Below, piece by piece: positions 24,218 through 36,942 of a DNA stretch of 64,000 nucleotides (the stretch's first letter is position 1; each line of letters begins with the position of its first letter). This DNA comes from Ulva prolifera. Lineage: Eukaryota; Chlorophyta; Ulvophyceae; Ulvales; Ulvaceae. Where the stretch lies: positions 5,151,315 to 5,215,314 of the forward strand of contig CM041199.1 in assembly GCA_023078555.1 (NCBI GenBank), given 5' to 3'. The position numbers and the translations under genes were made by a program. Under the pieces are notes generated by a model. That model was not told the DNA's origin. It saw nothing but the letters and a program-made list of their open reading frames with translations, and did not search any database.

Positions 24218-27200
24218 CTACTCGGCGACCTTACGCAGCATGTCGTTGATGTGGCCGTTCATGGAGCGGAAGGCGTGGAGGCGCTCGTCGCGCAGCGCGA
24301 TGCCCTTCGCGAAGGTCACGTTGTCGGGGCCGAGGGCCATGCAGTAGTCCTTCGCGAGCTTTGTGATGCCGGGGCTGCCGGGGCTGTCCTCCGGCGGATC
24401 CTGCACGTCGCGCACGCTGCCGCCACATGCTCGTGTACAATGTGATGCTTCTACAGGGGCCGGGGGAGGAGGGGGGGAAACCGTGGCGGCCGTGAGACAC
24501 TACACGCCATGCTGGCGCTGGATGCCGCATCGCAGGTCTCCCTTGGTGTAAACTCCACAGGTGCGGCCAATGCGGACGCATCACACAGGCGTACGCCTAG
24601 CGGCAAGCTCAACAGGCGCATGGGCGCATGAGGGTGACACAACATGCCTGAGCCGCCAGGCAGGCTGCAGCAGTCAGGTGAGATCGCAGCATGGGCACAG
24701 ACGCCAGGCGGTTGTAGATGACGCGGGGGAAGGGGGCGCACCGGGAGGTTGGAGCGGGCGGGCTCCGGCACGAGGCTGCAGGCGCGCACGGTCTGCAGGT
24801 AGCCGCGGAAGCCGTCATAGTCTTGTGCGTCGTCTGCCAGCGCCTGCAGCTGCTCTAGCACATGCTCCACGTTCTGCTTCGCTTCGATCACCTCGGCCTG
24901 GAGCAGCTGCATGCACGCCGCGTCGTCAGCGACGCAATAGGCCACAACACGCGAATTCGCAGGCGTCGCAGCTTCTGTAGAAGCGAGATCCCGCCGGGGT
25001 GGGCGCGAGAGCGGCCTCTTGCGCGCGGATTCAAGCGCAGGTATGGACCACATCACAGCAGCGCGACAGCGCGCCGGGGGAGGGGAGCGAGGGGAGGGGG
25101 CGCACGGGCACGATCGAGCGGATGGTCGGGCGCGCCGCGGGGGCGACGGCGAGGCAGTCAAGCACCATCTCGTGCAGCGCGCCCAGCATGCCGTTGCCGT
25201 CTGCGGCCTGTGCGCGCTCGTACAGCCCCTTGGCGGAGGCGCGCGCCTGCAGGCCGGACTGCTGGATGCGCTCGCCGGTGGCGGCCTCGAACATGAGGGC
25301 GCCGACGGTCCAGACGTCGGCGGCCGCGGTGACGGTGGACGGCTGCGCGGTCTGCATCGCCGCCCACACCTCGGGGGCCGTGTACTCGCACGGCGGGCTC
25401 GGCGGCGCCGTCTGGCCTGTACGATGTAAAGCAGGTTTATTGTGTCAGGCTGCTGCGCTTCGGGCGCGAGGGTGAGCGGGTGCTGCAGTCACTGGAGCAC
25501 CTGTGCATGCTCGCACGGTGGCTTGATATATGTGGATCGAGACTGTGATTTGGACAGCCGCAGTGCGGGAATCGATGACCCTGCACGCTCCGGGGATCTG
25601 GCGCACGAGGACAGTGTTCAGCGCGCGGTACTCTGCCGGCTGCATACACCGCCTACCCTGTCCAGCATGAATCGTATGCACGTAAATGACATCGACACAC
25701 AAGACACAGAGAGGTGCGAGAACGCACCGACGCGGCTGCAGCGCTCGAGATCGCACAGCACCCACCGCTCCGTGTCTGCGAGGAACAGCACGTTTGACGG
25801 CTTGAGGTTGCGGTGAGCCCAGCCCTTCGAGTGCAGCGTCTCGACGACCGCCGCGATATCCGCAAGCGCCGTCCGGATCGTCGCGTCATCCCCGCGCGGA
25901 ATGCGTGCAAGGAACACGTCGAGCGGCTCCCCGACGTCCATCACGATGCATGGAGGCCACCGGTAGCCATCCGGCCCGGTCCCTGGCTCCGTCACGATGC
26001 CGTGCTGTGGCACCGCGACCGCCTCGGCGATCGCCGTGCGGCCATACGCCGCACGCTCGCAGTCGAATGACGTGCGCGACCGGTAGAACTTGATCGCGTA
26101 CCGCTTCTGCGTCTCAGGGTCCTCGAAGATCTGCACGACCGCTGTGCGGCCGAGGCGGCGGTGCGCGAGCCCGAGCGGCGCGTACTTGTCGAGGAACTTC
26201 TCGCGCTTTGCGCACAGCGCGTCCAGCGCAAGTGTCAGCGGCGCGAGCGGCGTGACCTGTGTCGTGGGGTCCTTGCCGGAAGAGGTGGGGAAGAGGGAGC
26301 CGGGGGGGTTGGGGCCGAGGGCTCCAAGGGCGCTCCCGCCGTTGGCGCCGTTTGCTCCGTTGGACGCGCCGGCAAGCTCCGCCGCCGCGGTGTGCACGCC
26401 GAGGGAACGCATGGAGGTGTCGTTGGAGTTGAGGCCGGAGGAAGCCCAGGTGGCGTCGGTGGCGTCGAGCGGGATCTTGGCGCCATTCGTGCCGTTTTCC
26501 TGCAACACCGGGGGCGGCTGTAACAGGGTGGCATGTGGCTGTGGGGCTTTATGGTGCTGTGAACAACTGACCTGTGCCCTGTAGATGCATGTGAGTACAG
26601 CAGGGGGCACAGCCGGGGGCACAGCACAGCAGGGAGCCCAGCACAGCAGGGAGCGCAGCACCTTGCCGCCGGGCGCGCCATCGTTGAACTCGGCCCAGGC
26701 CTCTCGCCGCGAGCGCCGCCGCACCACGACGTACACCGCGAGCGCCACGAGCACGAGCGGGAGGAGCGTGCCGAATACCGCAATGAGCGCGGTACGTGTG
26801 CCGTTGCCGCCGCCGCCCCCGCCGCCGACAGACGCGGCCTGCGCCTGCGTTGCAGTGTCGGCGTCCGTCGAGGCCGCGGCGGCTCCGTCATCGCCGCCGC
26901 CATCTGTGGCGGCGGCGTCGCCACCATCCGCAGCACTGACGACGTCGTCTTCAACCCCATCCAGCACCGGATCGACAGCCTACATGCAAACCCCGTGCGA
27001 CGCATGCACGCATGGCTCCGGATCGCTGTACGATCTGTGCTGGCGTCCGAATCCAACACACCCTGGTAGAATCTGACATTTCCACAGCCCGGTTCGGACA
27101 CGCGCACACAAACACACGTCGGGGAAACATCATCCGCACGCACGTGGCACTTGGACCACCCAGCACGCACAGCACGCACATCACGAGCTCCGCAGCCCCG

Positions 27201-30200
27201 CACCTCTGCAGTCGCCAGGAACCAGAGGTCAAACGTCGACGCAAACACTCCGATCGGAGCGTCCTCCAGCGGCTGGCACGGCTCTACGGGCCCAAACGCC
27301 GAGACCTCGACTTTCTCTCCGTTGTCGCAGTACACCCCCGCGTCCGGGGAGACCCCCGCGAGTGCCGTCGGGCTGATGTAGACCGCTCCGGGGCCGTCCA
27401 TCGCGGTGACGTTGATGTCCTCCATGCGGAGGCTGCCGAAGTTCTCGGTGCGGAAGAGCGCGAGCCCGTCGCCGACGAAGGAGTTGTGGATGTAGCCGTG
27501 TGACACGGACAGGGGGCCCCAGGTGCTGACGACCGCGGGCTGCTTCGCCCGCACCTCAAAGTTGTACATCTCGACGTCTGCACCAACGTGCCCACGTGTT
27601 GGGGTGCGCGATCGCGTGCTTTGGTGTGAAATCGCTGGTGGAATGACGTCCTGAAGAGTGCCGGTGGACGCAGCACAATTAAGCCTGATGCAGCTCATCA
27701 GCATCACACAGCGCAATAGCATAGAACAAGAGCGGATATCTCAACGTATTTTCAGGGAACCCATCCCAATAATGAATTCATTATCTGGATGGATTCGCTG
27801 AAAGTGGTTCAATACCGCCCAACACGGCCACACAGCATGCCCATGTGCTGCATGCAGGCTACAATGCGCAAGGGGAGCTGTGTCTCAAGAGCCGAGCTCA
27901 ACCGGGCGGGCCTGGTGGAGGGGGGGGGGACTCACTCTCAAGGTGCATCCGCGAGGCGTCATCCCAGAGCGCGGCGGCCTTGAAGCCGCCAAGCATGCTG
28001 TTCTTGCCGACCATGAACGAGAGGTCGGTGCCATAGATGACGGCCCCCCGGCTCGCGATGACGATGCCACGGGGGTCCCCGGACTGCTCGTCCCCGTCGA
28101 CACCCACCAGCACGTCGCTCTCGTCCGCAACCGAGTCGCTGTCGTAGCGGATGAACAGGTTGTCGATCCACAGGTGGTGGTTCGGCTGGTCGATGAAGAA
28201 GAGGCCTGCATCGACGAGGACAACGCACTGGCCAGGGTTGACGAACTGCGTCCAGTTGGTGTCGCCCTCCTTGCGCATACTCGTCGGCACAGCTTCGAGA
28301 CACGAGCCCCCCTGCACAATGTCATCTGTTGTGAAGCCGCATCCCAAACAAGCCTCACCAGCGGCAGACCCAGAGTACATGTGTCTGAACCGAGGCCTGA
28401 CTAGAGAGACGTATCGTATGCATGTTCTCTGGGAAGGCGCTGGGATGAGGGGGTCTGGTGACAGTCTGGATACGCGGCGCACACTCAGCAAGACTTCCGC
28501 ATGATGCCGCGGTGTGCGTGGCGTGGGGAGAGGGGGCGCACGAGGATGGCGCGGGTGGTGCGCTGTGGGGACACAATGTAGCCGTAGTCGTTCAAGTTCT
28601 GGCCGCGGAGGTCGAGGTGCTGCATCACAAAGATGTCCCTGTCGCCGTCCGCGATGGCCTGGATGAACGCGCGGGGCGTGGTGACGAGGTCCGGTTGCGC
28701 CGGCGGCGCTCGGATCTCAGGAAGGCTCTCAGGTAGGCTCTGCTGGCCGGGTGGAGTCGGCTCTGCGAAGTCCGAGATGAGCTCGCTGTTAAGCACCTGC
28801 AGGGGGGTTTCGTAATCCGGTGTTCGACCGCCGCGATGGATCGCTGTGCACACGCGACGTGATCAGTCGCTGCTGCGGCGTCGTGGGAACAACGCGCGAA
28901 CGGCCATGCATGGCGAGGCGTCGTGAGGAGGGGCATTAGAGTCCAATCGTGCAGCACTGGGCCTCGACGCATGTATAAGATGAACGAAACAGTTCTAAGC
29001 GTTGTGTACTGTAGCGTCAACATGAAGACCATGGACAGACGTTTCGGCCTCGCGAAAGGCCGTGCCAAAGAATCTCATCGACGTGAGTCACATGCATGCA
29101 AGCAATGCAATTTGGACCTACGTAGCACTCCGCGCTCGAGAGTCACGAGGAATACATACGGAGCAGCTGCACGCATGCATTTATGGCACGGGTGTAATCG
29201 GGCGATATCAAGCAGCAGCTTGTCGATTGACCCGCGCGTGACTGGGTTCACGTCCACGTTGCTCGAAACACCTCCGTGCTGCCGCGCATGGCGAATTTCG
29301 AGGGCAACAGGGCCTCACGCAGTCGCAAACATGCAACGGCAGCAAGGTCTACGCCTTGCGACCCACATGTGGCCAGTGGCCACACAGCAAATCGGCGCAT
29401 GCATGGCGAGCGCGAAACCAGGATCTTCGATCGGACGACACAGACGTAGCGCGTTACAACGGACACCCGTTAGAAGGCGTTACGGCTGAGCCGTCCGATC
29501 GAACTTGGCGCGACAGCTGCTAACACCCATACCGTTCCGAAGCCCTTGGGCCAGCGCGCCGCATGCCGGATTCGGCCAAATTCGATATGGCACAGGAGGA
29601 TCCAGCGCGGATCTGTGTGCACAGAGACAATGGCGCGCCGCCACACGCGCCAACATCGGCATGGGCGGCTCCAGGGCTTGCCCCCACCGTGTCAGCCGCA
29701 GCGCACACATCAAATGCATGCATGCAGATGGGGGGGCATTCCGAGCAGGTGAGGCAGGGCATGCCCACGGGACAGCAACCAACCCGTGCCGCTGGCATGT
29801 CATTGCGGCACGACCAGCTCGGCGTTCGAACCAGAACCTCCTAGAGACTCCGCGGCATGGGTGTGGCCGCAACGCTTTGGTGGCCGTGGCACATGCCGCG
29901 CCGGCCAGAGGCACTTCGGACAAAATCACACTGCGGCCGTTGCGCGACACACACCCACACAACGCATGCTCGTGTGGTGCGGCTCTGTGCTCGTTCGACG
30001 CGGCGCTCCTGTGCGCTCGGATGCCAGATACACGCAGGAGCACCTCATCGCGCAAGCACAGAGCCCCGCCGAATCAGCATGCTGTGCAACCGGCCCCAAC
30101 CCCGACACAGCCAACACACGGGTGAAGCGCCCACCATGCAAGGCGGTGGAGCCGCACCGATTGAACCGCGAGCACCCACTCGTCGTCCATCGTCAGCATG

Positions 30201-33200
30201 CCACGCGGCCGCCGGCCCGCCGGGATTGCCGTCGCGGGCACGACCGTCTGCCGCGAAAAGTCCCACACCGGCGACCCGCCCTGGCCGTTCGGGCCGGCCG
30301 CGTCCGCCGCGACCAGCCCGCCGCCCTGTGACATGTAGAGGTTACCAGTGCAGCCTTCGCACACGGTACCCTGAAGCTCGGTGATGGCCCCAGTGTCCCG
30401 CGCGAAGAACGCGGCCGTGTTGTTCCGCGGGGCCGCAAGCGCGCTCATCTCGAGGCCGAGCAACGACATCGCCCCCCAGCTCGTGACGATCGCGCGGCTC
30501 ATCGTGGGAACCTGAAAGTCGTGTATGCTGCACCCTGCACCGGCACGCGCGCTGGCTCAGACCGCAGCTGACGATTGTGTGTTCTTGGGGCATGTTTTGA
30601 ACCCGCGGCCCGTGCTGATGTGCCTGTGGGTTGGCCACGAAGCTGCCACGGCCGGGGGCGGGCCGCACAGCCGCCTCGCGGGGCATCCGCAACAGCTCAT
30701 GCCGGAGCGCCTCCCGCAGCAGAGCCTCTCTCGCAGAGAGAGACTCCTACAGCCCCACCCCCTCCATGACAGTACACACTCCAGAGCGCTCAACACTGGG
30801 GCGCAGCACGCCCGGCGCAGGACACGACCACGCCACAGCGGCTGTGCGCTCCGCATCCTCACGTCAGGCACACGCTTGGCAACACGCGTCTGTCACCCGG
30901 CGACGCGGCATCGAGACGATCGCACGGCAACAGGCGCAGGGGTCAGGAGGAGGCAGAGCCAGGCGGGGCGCACCGTCAAAGTGGGCCGCAGCCGTCTCAG
31001 ACCACAGCATGATCCCCTCGCTGTAGTCTCGCGCGCCCTGGAACGTGCAGTTGGACACCCAGACCTTCGAGCCATCGCCGTCGATGTCGAGGAGCCGGTG
31101 CTCCAGGCCGAACTCCTGCGGCCCGTGCGGCGCGCTGCGCAGGTACAGGCGGTCGATCCAGAGGTAGTGGTTGTCCTGCGTCATCCTGAAGATGCCGTGG
31201 TCCGCCGAGAGGATGCACCGCGAGGCCGCGGGCTTGAGCGGCTCGCCGAAGTTGGTGATGCCGGCCGGCGGGTCGGGTGTGGCCGGTTGCGGGCAGGACC
31301 CCTGCACGCGACCGCAGCGGCTTCTGCATGCGGCAGCCGGAAAGACTGCGTGCCGGGCTCGGATGTGTTTACAGCCCACGACAACGAGAGCGCGCACCCA
31401 TCACTCACAGCGACAGAGAGACAGGGAGGGTGGGGGTCACGCAGATGTGGAAGCAGCAGGGGTGCGGTGGGACCGCGGTCGGAGCGCCGCTGCGGCGTCG
31501 GCGAACGTCGGGAGTTGCAGTCATCCGCGAGGCGGCCCGTCACGGCTGGCTTTTGGTTTCGGCACGCACCCGGATCGACCGTGTCGTCGGCAGAACGGCC
31601 ATGATGAAACCTAGATCATCTGTTGGGAGGTTGGAGAGGTCGATGTGGTCGGTGATGAGGATGTCTCGGTCACCGGCGGCGACGGCCTTGATGAGCTGCG
31701 GCGCCGTGGCCACACGTGTCACCTGCGGCGGCGCGACCGCCGCGGCCGGGGCCGCCGCGTCCGGCGCGGCCGCGTCGCCGGCGGGGTCGACTTCAGGGGC
31801 CACGTAGTCTTCAAACTTGTCAGGCTGCTCCTCCTCGGAGAGCAGAGGCCCGACGAGCTGCATGCGGCGTGCGCGGCGGTGATTCGGCGCACCATGCATG
31901 TGAGCGCGAACACGGCAGAGAGTCCACTGGGTGATGCGACGCGAATGCCGTTCACGGACCAGCATGACTGGCACCAGGGTTTCGAATGGAGATGCAGGGG
32001 CATGCATGCACGGCATGCATGTATCACGAGAAGAAACAACAGGAGCGCTATCTGCCAGAACAGGTCGTGTGCCGGTGGCGAGACACCTGGCGAAAACGGC
32101 AGGGGCTGTGCGCCCTGTATGCCAGGGCACACGCCCATCAGTCCTGGATCCCGAAGTCACCAGCGCCCTGATCAAACCGGGCACAGCATCCACCTCACGC
32201 ATGCATGTGTCCAGAGGCGCACCAGCTGCCGCTCGATGAACGCCGGCGTCCGCTCCGAGATGAAGCGCGATTCCCCGTCGATGTTGTACGCCAGGTCCCC
32301 CAGCGCCTGGCTCGCGGCGGGGATGTAGTCGTCCCCAGGCGCGGTAGGTCTTCCAGCCGGGTCCTGCGCATACACAACCACCGCAAGCGGGTAGTCCGAG
32401 AACACCTGGGCCGCGGCGGCATCGTTGCCGGCGGACACGGTGAACGGGTGGGGGTTGCTGATGGAGGTGACGGCTTCGTAGCGGAGGCCGGGGCCTAAGC
32501 CACCAGGCAGGGGCTCGCCGGCCTGGAGGTGGATGAGCGCGAGCGGCAGCCCGTTCTCGGCCGGCGCATAGAGGTTCTGTGTGAAGAGGCAGTCGATGAG
32601 GGAGACGGGGGCATCGGCCAAGATGACGTTGCGGCTGCCGCCGAGGCGCCGGAAGATGCTGTCTGCAGCAGCCGTGGGGATCGGTGAGGTGTCACGTGTC
32701 CGGGGAGTGCCATGTGCTGTGTCGCACACACAGCATGAAGAATGAAGCATAGAGCAAGCCAGTGCATGCCGCATGGGGTGATTGCGAAAGTGACGGACGA
32801 TGAGACGTTTGAAGTGGAGCAGACGCATGGTGCGGGAGCGGGGAGCTGGCCTACTGAAGTGGTTGCCGGCGGGCAGGCGCCGTGGATCGGCGTGTCTGTG
32901 TACATGCATGCATGCATGCATCTGCACACAGAGCGCCGGGGGCAGAATCATCGCATGGCAGTCTCTGCACTCCCGGCTTCTGCGAGGCGCCTCGCAAGGA
33001 GGCGGGAAGGGGCGAAAGCGAATCCCGTGAGCGACAATCCTGGCGCCCAGTGGGCATGAGAGCATACACGCCGCCAGGAATTCGCGGAATCACCGGAGGT
33101 GCGCACGAGATGCTGGAACTCTTATGACTTTGTGCGGTTGGCAGATCTTCTTTGATGAGAGGAGCGTGCACCTTTGACGTACACAAAGCTGTCTATGGTT

Positions 33201-34273
33201 GCCTGGATGGCGGTCATTGAGGTCGCGCCGTCGCCTTCGAATGCACAGTCAATAGCCCAGAGCCTGCCCGGGCCGATCACCTCCACCAGGGCCTCCACGG
33301 CGTTACCCAGTGGCGCAGGTGGGGCGAGCCGGAGTGCCAAGTTCTGGATCCAGACATCGCCCTCGATAGCAAACAGCGGGCCGGGGGAGAAGACAACGCA
33401 GGCGTTGGGCTCCAGGGCCAGCTCCGCAATGTCTTGAATGAGACCGTCCGTGATGGCATTGGGATCACAGTTGCCCTGCAGCAGGCTCGAGTGAGGTGTG
33501 TCACAAGTGTAGGCGGATGCAAAGCAGATGCGGCGCTGTGGCCGACCACTCTAGCAGAGAATGAGCTCAGCAGAAAGGAGCTACCAGCACAGGGCAGACA
33601 GAGCCCGGTTTCAGAATGAAGGTGGTGAGGTGGCCCGAGACAGAAACGCAGCAATGCGGCGATGCACTGACATGTGCTCTTGCACTGTTGCATGGGCAGG
33701 CTGATGCTGCACTCGCAAAAGGCTTGCCTCGGAGCATGCGGCATGTCTGTATCAACGAGACGCGCGGACTTGTTGAAACAATGTCAGCAGCAGCTCGCTA
33801 CGCAGCAGAGCTCCTCATCTACAGATGAAGACTATTGTGGTGCGCTTGACAGAGTCACGACAACCTGACCTGTTGCAGCCGTCTGCCGGTGTACAAAGGA
33901 CTTCTAGCGTGGGACGCACCCGGATTGTCAGATTGACGCCCGCTGTCACAGTTGGCACTCTGGTCGCGAACTGAGGATCCGGCTGGACGTTGGACATGTT
34001 GATGTTGGACGTGAGGATGATGTTGGTCGCGCCTTGCTCGATCGCGAGAACCAGTTCTTGGGCGTTGTCCACCAGCTCCGGCTCGATTTCAAGACTCAGC
34101 TGCAGAAGATCACGACCACGAGTTTCTATTTCATGTACTGTCACACGTCCGGAAGACTCTATCGGTCTGCCTTCTGCCACCCCGGCTGTGGATGCGAGCG
34201 CGGCAATTGCGAGCAGCCCGCCCAGTCCAGCTGCAGCACTGCGGAGCGACCACGCCATACTTGTCAAAGCCAT
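24218..34273 (-). CDS. Receptor-like pseudokinase with three tandem beta-helix-like ectodomain modules
   Basis: Fourteen exons, all phase-consistent, give 1,614 residues: 34273-33920, 33475-33172, 32662-32223, 31857-31570, 31301-30974, 30534-30158, 28796-28542, 28311-27936, 27577-27204, 26979-26662, 26499-25728, 25416-25106, 24906-24742, 24400-24218. A signal peptide lies at the N-terminus (MALTSMAWSLRS, then Ala/Leu-rich). The first nine exons form three A-B-C sets. A exons share a helix plus strand block (AIADGDRDIFVMQHLDL in copy 3). B exons start G-x-C and share NHHLWIDNLFIRY-like strands. C exons share STWGPLSVSHGYI-like strands. Alternating hydrophobic strands with Asn turns resemble right-handed beta-helix (pectin-lyase-like) folds. 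An acidic Ala/Gly linker and a membrane helix (LIAVFGTLLPLVLVALAVYV, about 1095-1115) followed by RRRSRR place the kinase fold in the cytoplasm. Lys of YAIKFY is kept (about 1275), but the catalytic loop reads HRNLKPSNVLF (Asp to Asn, about 1369) and DFG reads DLE. A helical C-terminal tail follows. The ligand is unknown. Confidence 0.85.
28797..30157 (-). other. 1.36-kb intron between ectodomain sets 2 and 3
   Basis: This intron is about 2.7 times longer than any other in the gene (162-509 nt) and falls exactly at the boundary of the second and third A-B-C sets. It starts GTGCGG and ends CTGCAG on the minus strand. No nested gene was recognised in either strand. It may mark the join left when the ectodomain set was duplicated. 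Confidence 0.6.
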
Positions 34274-35738
34274 GAGACGATCAACGAAGAACGTTAATTT
34301 GGTGCCTGCATGTGGGGTACCCAACATGTCAATTCTCTTCATGCACCATCCGGTGTGCATCCAAGTCCGCACAAACTGCTCTGCTCCCAGTCGAGGCACG
34401 TCTGGCATGTTCACATCACTCAGCCACCGGTGCACGTAAGTATACAGGCCCGCACTCAGGAGCGATGTCAAATGCTTGTACACATGGCGCGTTCCTGAGC
34501 GCAACGCGTGCAGGGCATTGAGCCGAGTGCGAACACTTTGGCTGTTGAATACTGCATCATCAGGTCACCTGCTATCCACCGTAAACAGCAGTAATACTGT
34601 TACTTCGGTGAGCTAGTGGCCTGCAGGAGTGTGGGATGCTGACCGAAGGTTGCGAGGTGTGCGCCACGCTTGATGCGCGCGCCCAGGAGTCCCAGCGGCT
34701 CTTTGGCAACTCAGCACATGAGATTTTGATGAACAGGCATATAAATGTGGCACACATGCGCATTTGTACGAGGTAAAACCAGCGCACCGACTTCAAGCCA
34801 ACTGCAGCTTTCGGCTGTTCCAAAGAGCCATGAAATTGGAGCAGAGACGACCACAATCCACTAACCAAAATAAAATTATGGAGCTGAAACAGCTGATACT
34901 GTGTCGCTCTACGCCCACCACGCCTAAACGTTCTCGGTGGCCAGGGCTAGCTTCACACCGACTGCGAATCGATCAGACTACAGCACAAATTCAGCTGCTG
35001 CGCAATAGAGAGGATCTAGACATGTCCAGATATACTTAGCGCTGCAGCGAAACATCGCAATTGGGTGGACCCGCGCACAGCAGTGCGATCTTCCGAGGTG
35101 CGATAACAGCAATGCATGTGCCGAAAGCATCTGCCGCATCCAACGAATACGTACTGGTCCGCGCAGCCATGTTGCAAGCGTTCATCTGCGTAGATGCGTA
35201 GATTTAGGCATTGCGGAAGAGGCTGTGATATTGCGAGCGACGTCTGGCTCTGCGTCTGTGAACGCCTGGGCAAGGTGTATGAGCTCAATGTGACGCATCT
35301 CCACGATCAGCTTCCACAGCTTTCAGGATGCAGTACTGCCACAAGCGACAGTATGCATGTGAACACATCGCGGATGACGCGATCGCCGTCTGTGGGAGTG
35401 CCTCAGCTGCCATGCGCCTTGAAACCTGATATCGGCTGATAAAGCGAAAACTCTCGCACACGACTGGCTGTCACGCGCTGGACGGATACTCACTCAGAGT
35501 ATAATCGGATAGCGGTTCCCTGAGATTGTCGACATCACCGATGTCGTGTCCTGACAGCAGACCGGCTGCGCTGGGCACTGTTTCGCATGGGCACGCAGGC
35601 ATCGAAGGTCAACCTTCGCCCCTCTTTCGGTCGCCTTCGAGCCGCTTCTGCTCCACAACGTTGGCACTGCCGTTCGCCACGAGCGGAGTGGTTTTGTTTT
35701 GACCTATGGTGTGCTGGCACCAGCTTGCTGTAGCTAGG

Positions 35739-35746
35739 GCCAGCGC
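35739..35746 (+). repeat. Target site duplication, left copy
   Basis: GCCAGCGC immediately outside the left terminal repeat of the hAT element, identical to the copy at 36943-36950. Confidence 0.85.
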
Positions 35747-36942
35747 CAGTGCTCTACAACACCCGTATTTTATGGAGGGATTCCCGCTGAGTTTTTCCAG
35801 TTTTCAGAGGGCAAGCACCGCTGGTATGCTGAAATTTCGGAGGGCTATCCCGCTGTGATTGTTTTTTCCTGGAGGGATGCCAAAAATATTTCGGGCTCGC
35901 TGCGCTCGCAATCATATATGTCTGCTGAAGTATGGTAGTGAGGAAAATCCTTTGCATTCATATACATTTACCTCCAAGGCCTGTTTGTGTGGGCAACAAC
36001 AGCAACATACTAGTACACATTCCGTCGCCCTCTTGCATACCAAAGGTCAGCACGCGCTCTAACTCATCACGCTCAATGTCCTGCTCATCATCATTGTCAC
36101 TATAACTTAGTTGAACCTACCTCCTCACCACCTTCAGTACCTGGAAGCACATCAGACAAAACAGCGTCCCACGCCTCATCAGGCTGCATGGCTACTGCCT
36201 CAGCAAGCTTACGGACGAGGAGGCCACAATTTGAATCTTTCACCAATTTCGCATACATGTCTATCATGGTGAGTGCACCCTCCTTATCATCTATGGGCCT
36301 GTTGGGATCAAAATGCTGCTCGCGAAAGTCTTCGAATGTGATAGCTTATTACACACGTATTTGAGAGTCAAGGGTGGCCACATGCGTCGATAACATCAGC
36401 GGTCGTATGATCACCGCCTAGCTGACTTCTCGCAGCCTGGTTCGTGCCGGACGTGCTAGCAACCTCATCACGAGCGCGCTTTCTGGGGGCTGACCCCTTG
36501 AAACCGAACCGACTAAGCATTGCTCAAAGCGACAGGTGCACACAGCGTCTATTGGCACTTTCAGCTGTGCTTCGCAACATTATGTAGCGATACAGAGCCA
36601 GCGTGTTGCGGCTACGGAGCAAAGCATCCAGTGACGTCTCGGAAAGTGCACCTCAGGACACTGTGCACCTAGGTGCAGCTGCTCGTCAAGATCGCTCGCT
36701 TCGCTCGCTCGTGTGCTCGCAGCATTATCAATGTGAACACATCCCGCCCGCTGCGCTCGCACGTCGCACATTTCAGCGGGCAAGACCGCTCAGACGCCCG
36801 AGACACAGCGGGCTGCGCCCGCTGGCATTTGCTGTAACAGCCCAGTTTCAGCGGCGTAAACCGTCGACTTTTCAAAATCTTGGCGGCATTTTCAGGAAAA
36901 ACGTCTATTTCAGCGGGAAAACCGGCGGTTTGTAGAGCACTG
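35747..36942. mobile_element. hAT-superfamily DNA transposon, probably non-autonomous (1,196 bp)
   Basis: The ends are perfect 13-bp terminal inverted repeats: CAGTGCTCTACAA at 35747-35759 and its complement at 36930-36942. Both are flanked by the same 8-bp direct repeat GCCAGCGC (35739-35746 and 36943-36950). An 8-bp target duplication with ends starting CAGTG is the signature of hAT elements. Just inside, both ends also share TTCCCGCTGA-like blocks. Several GCTGCGCTCGC-type short palindromic motifs lie internally (about 35892, 36692, 36748, 36808), as expected of subterminal transposase sites. The only open segments are short and minus-strand, so a full transposase is absent. Confidence 0.85.
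36100..36520 (-). pseudogene. Broken ORF remnant inside the hAT element
   Basis: Two protein-like open segments follow each other on the minus strand. The first (36520-36368, ATG to TGA, 50 residues) starts MLSRFGFKGSAPRKRARDEV and has a basic, nuclear-localisation-like stretch. The second (36345-36100, about 81 residues, no Met at its start) includes TFEDFREQHFDPNRP and DMYAKLVKDSN. A third short acidic segment follows in another frame. They are separated by 22 nt and frame changes, too short for the introns seen elsewhere here. This could be a decayed cargo or transposase fragment; the hAT dimerisation motif was not found. Function is not assigned. Confidence 0.4.

Noticed and set aside
29800..29850. 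GTTCGAA reminiscent of a tRNA T-loop
   Set aside because: The flanking bases do not form a T-stem and no acceptor, D or anticodon arms are present.
24218..34273. Splitting the receptor-like gene into two or three genes
   Set aside because: Only the first ectodomain set has a signal peptide, no stop codon interrupts the joined exons, and all 13 junctions agree in phase.
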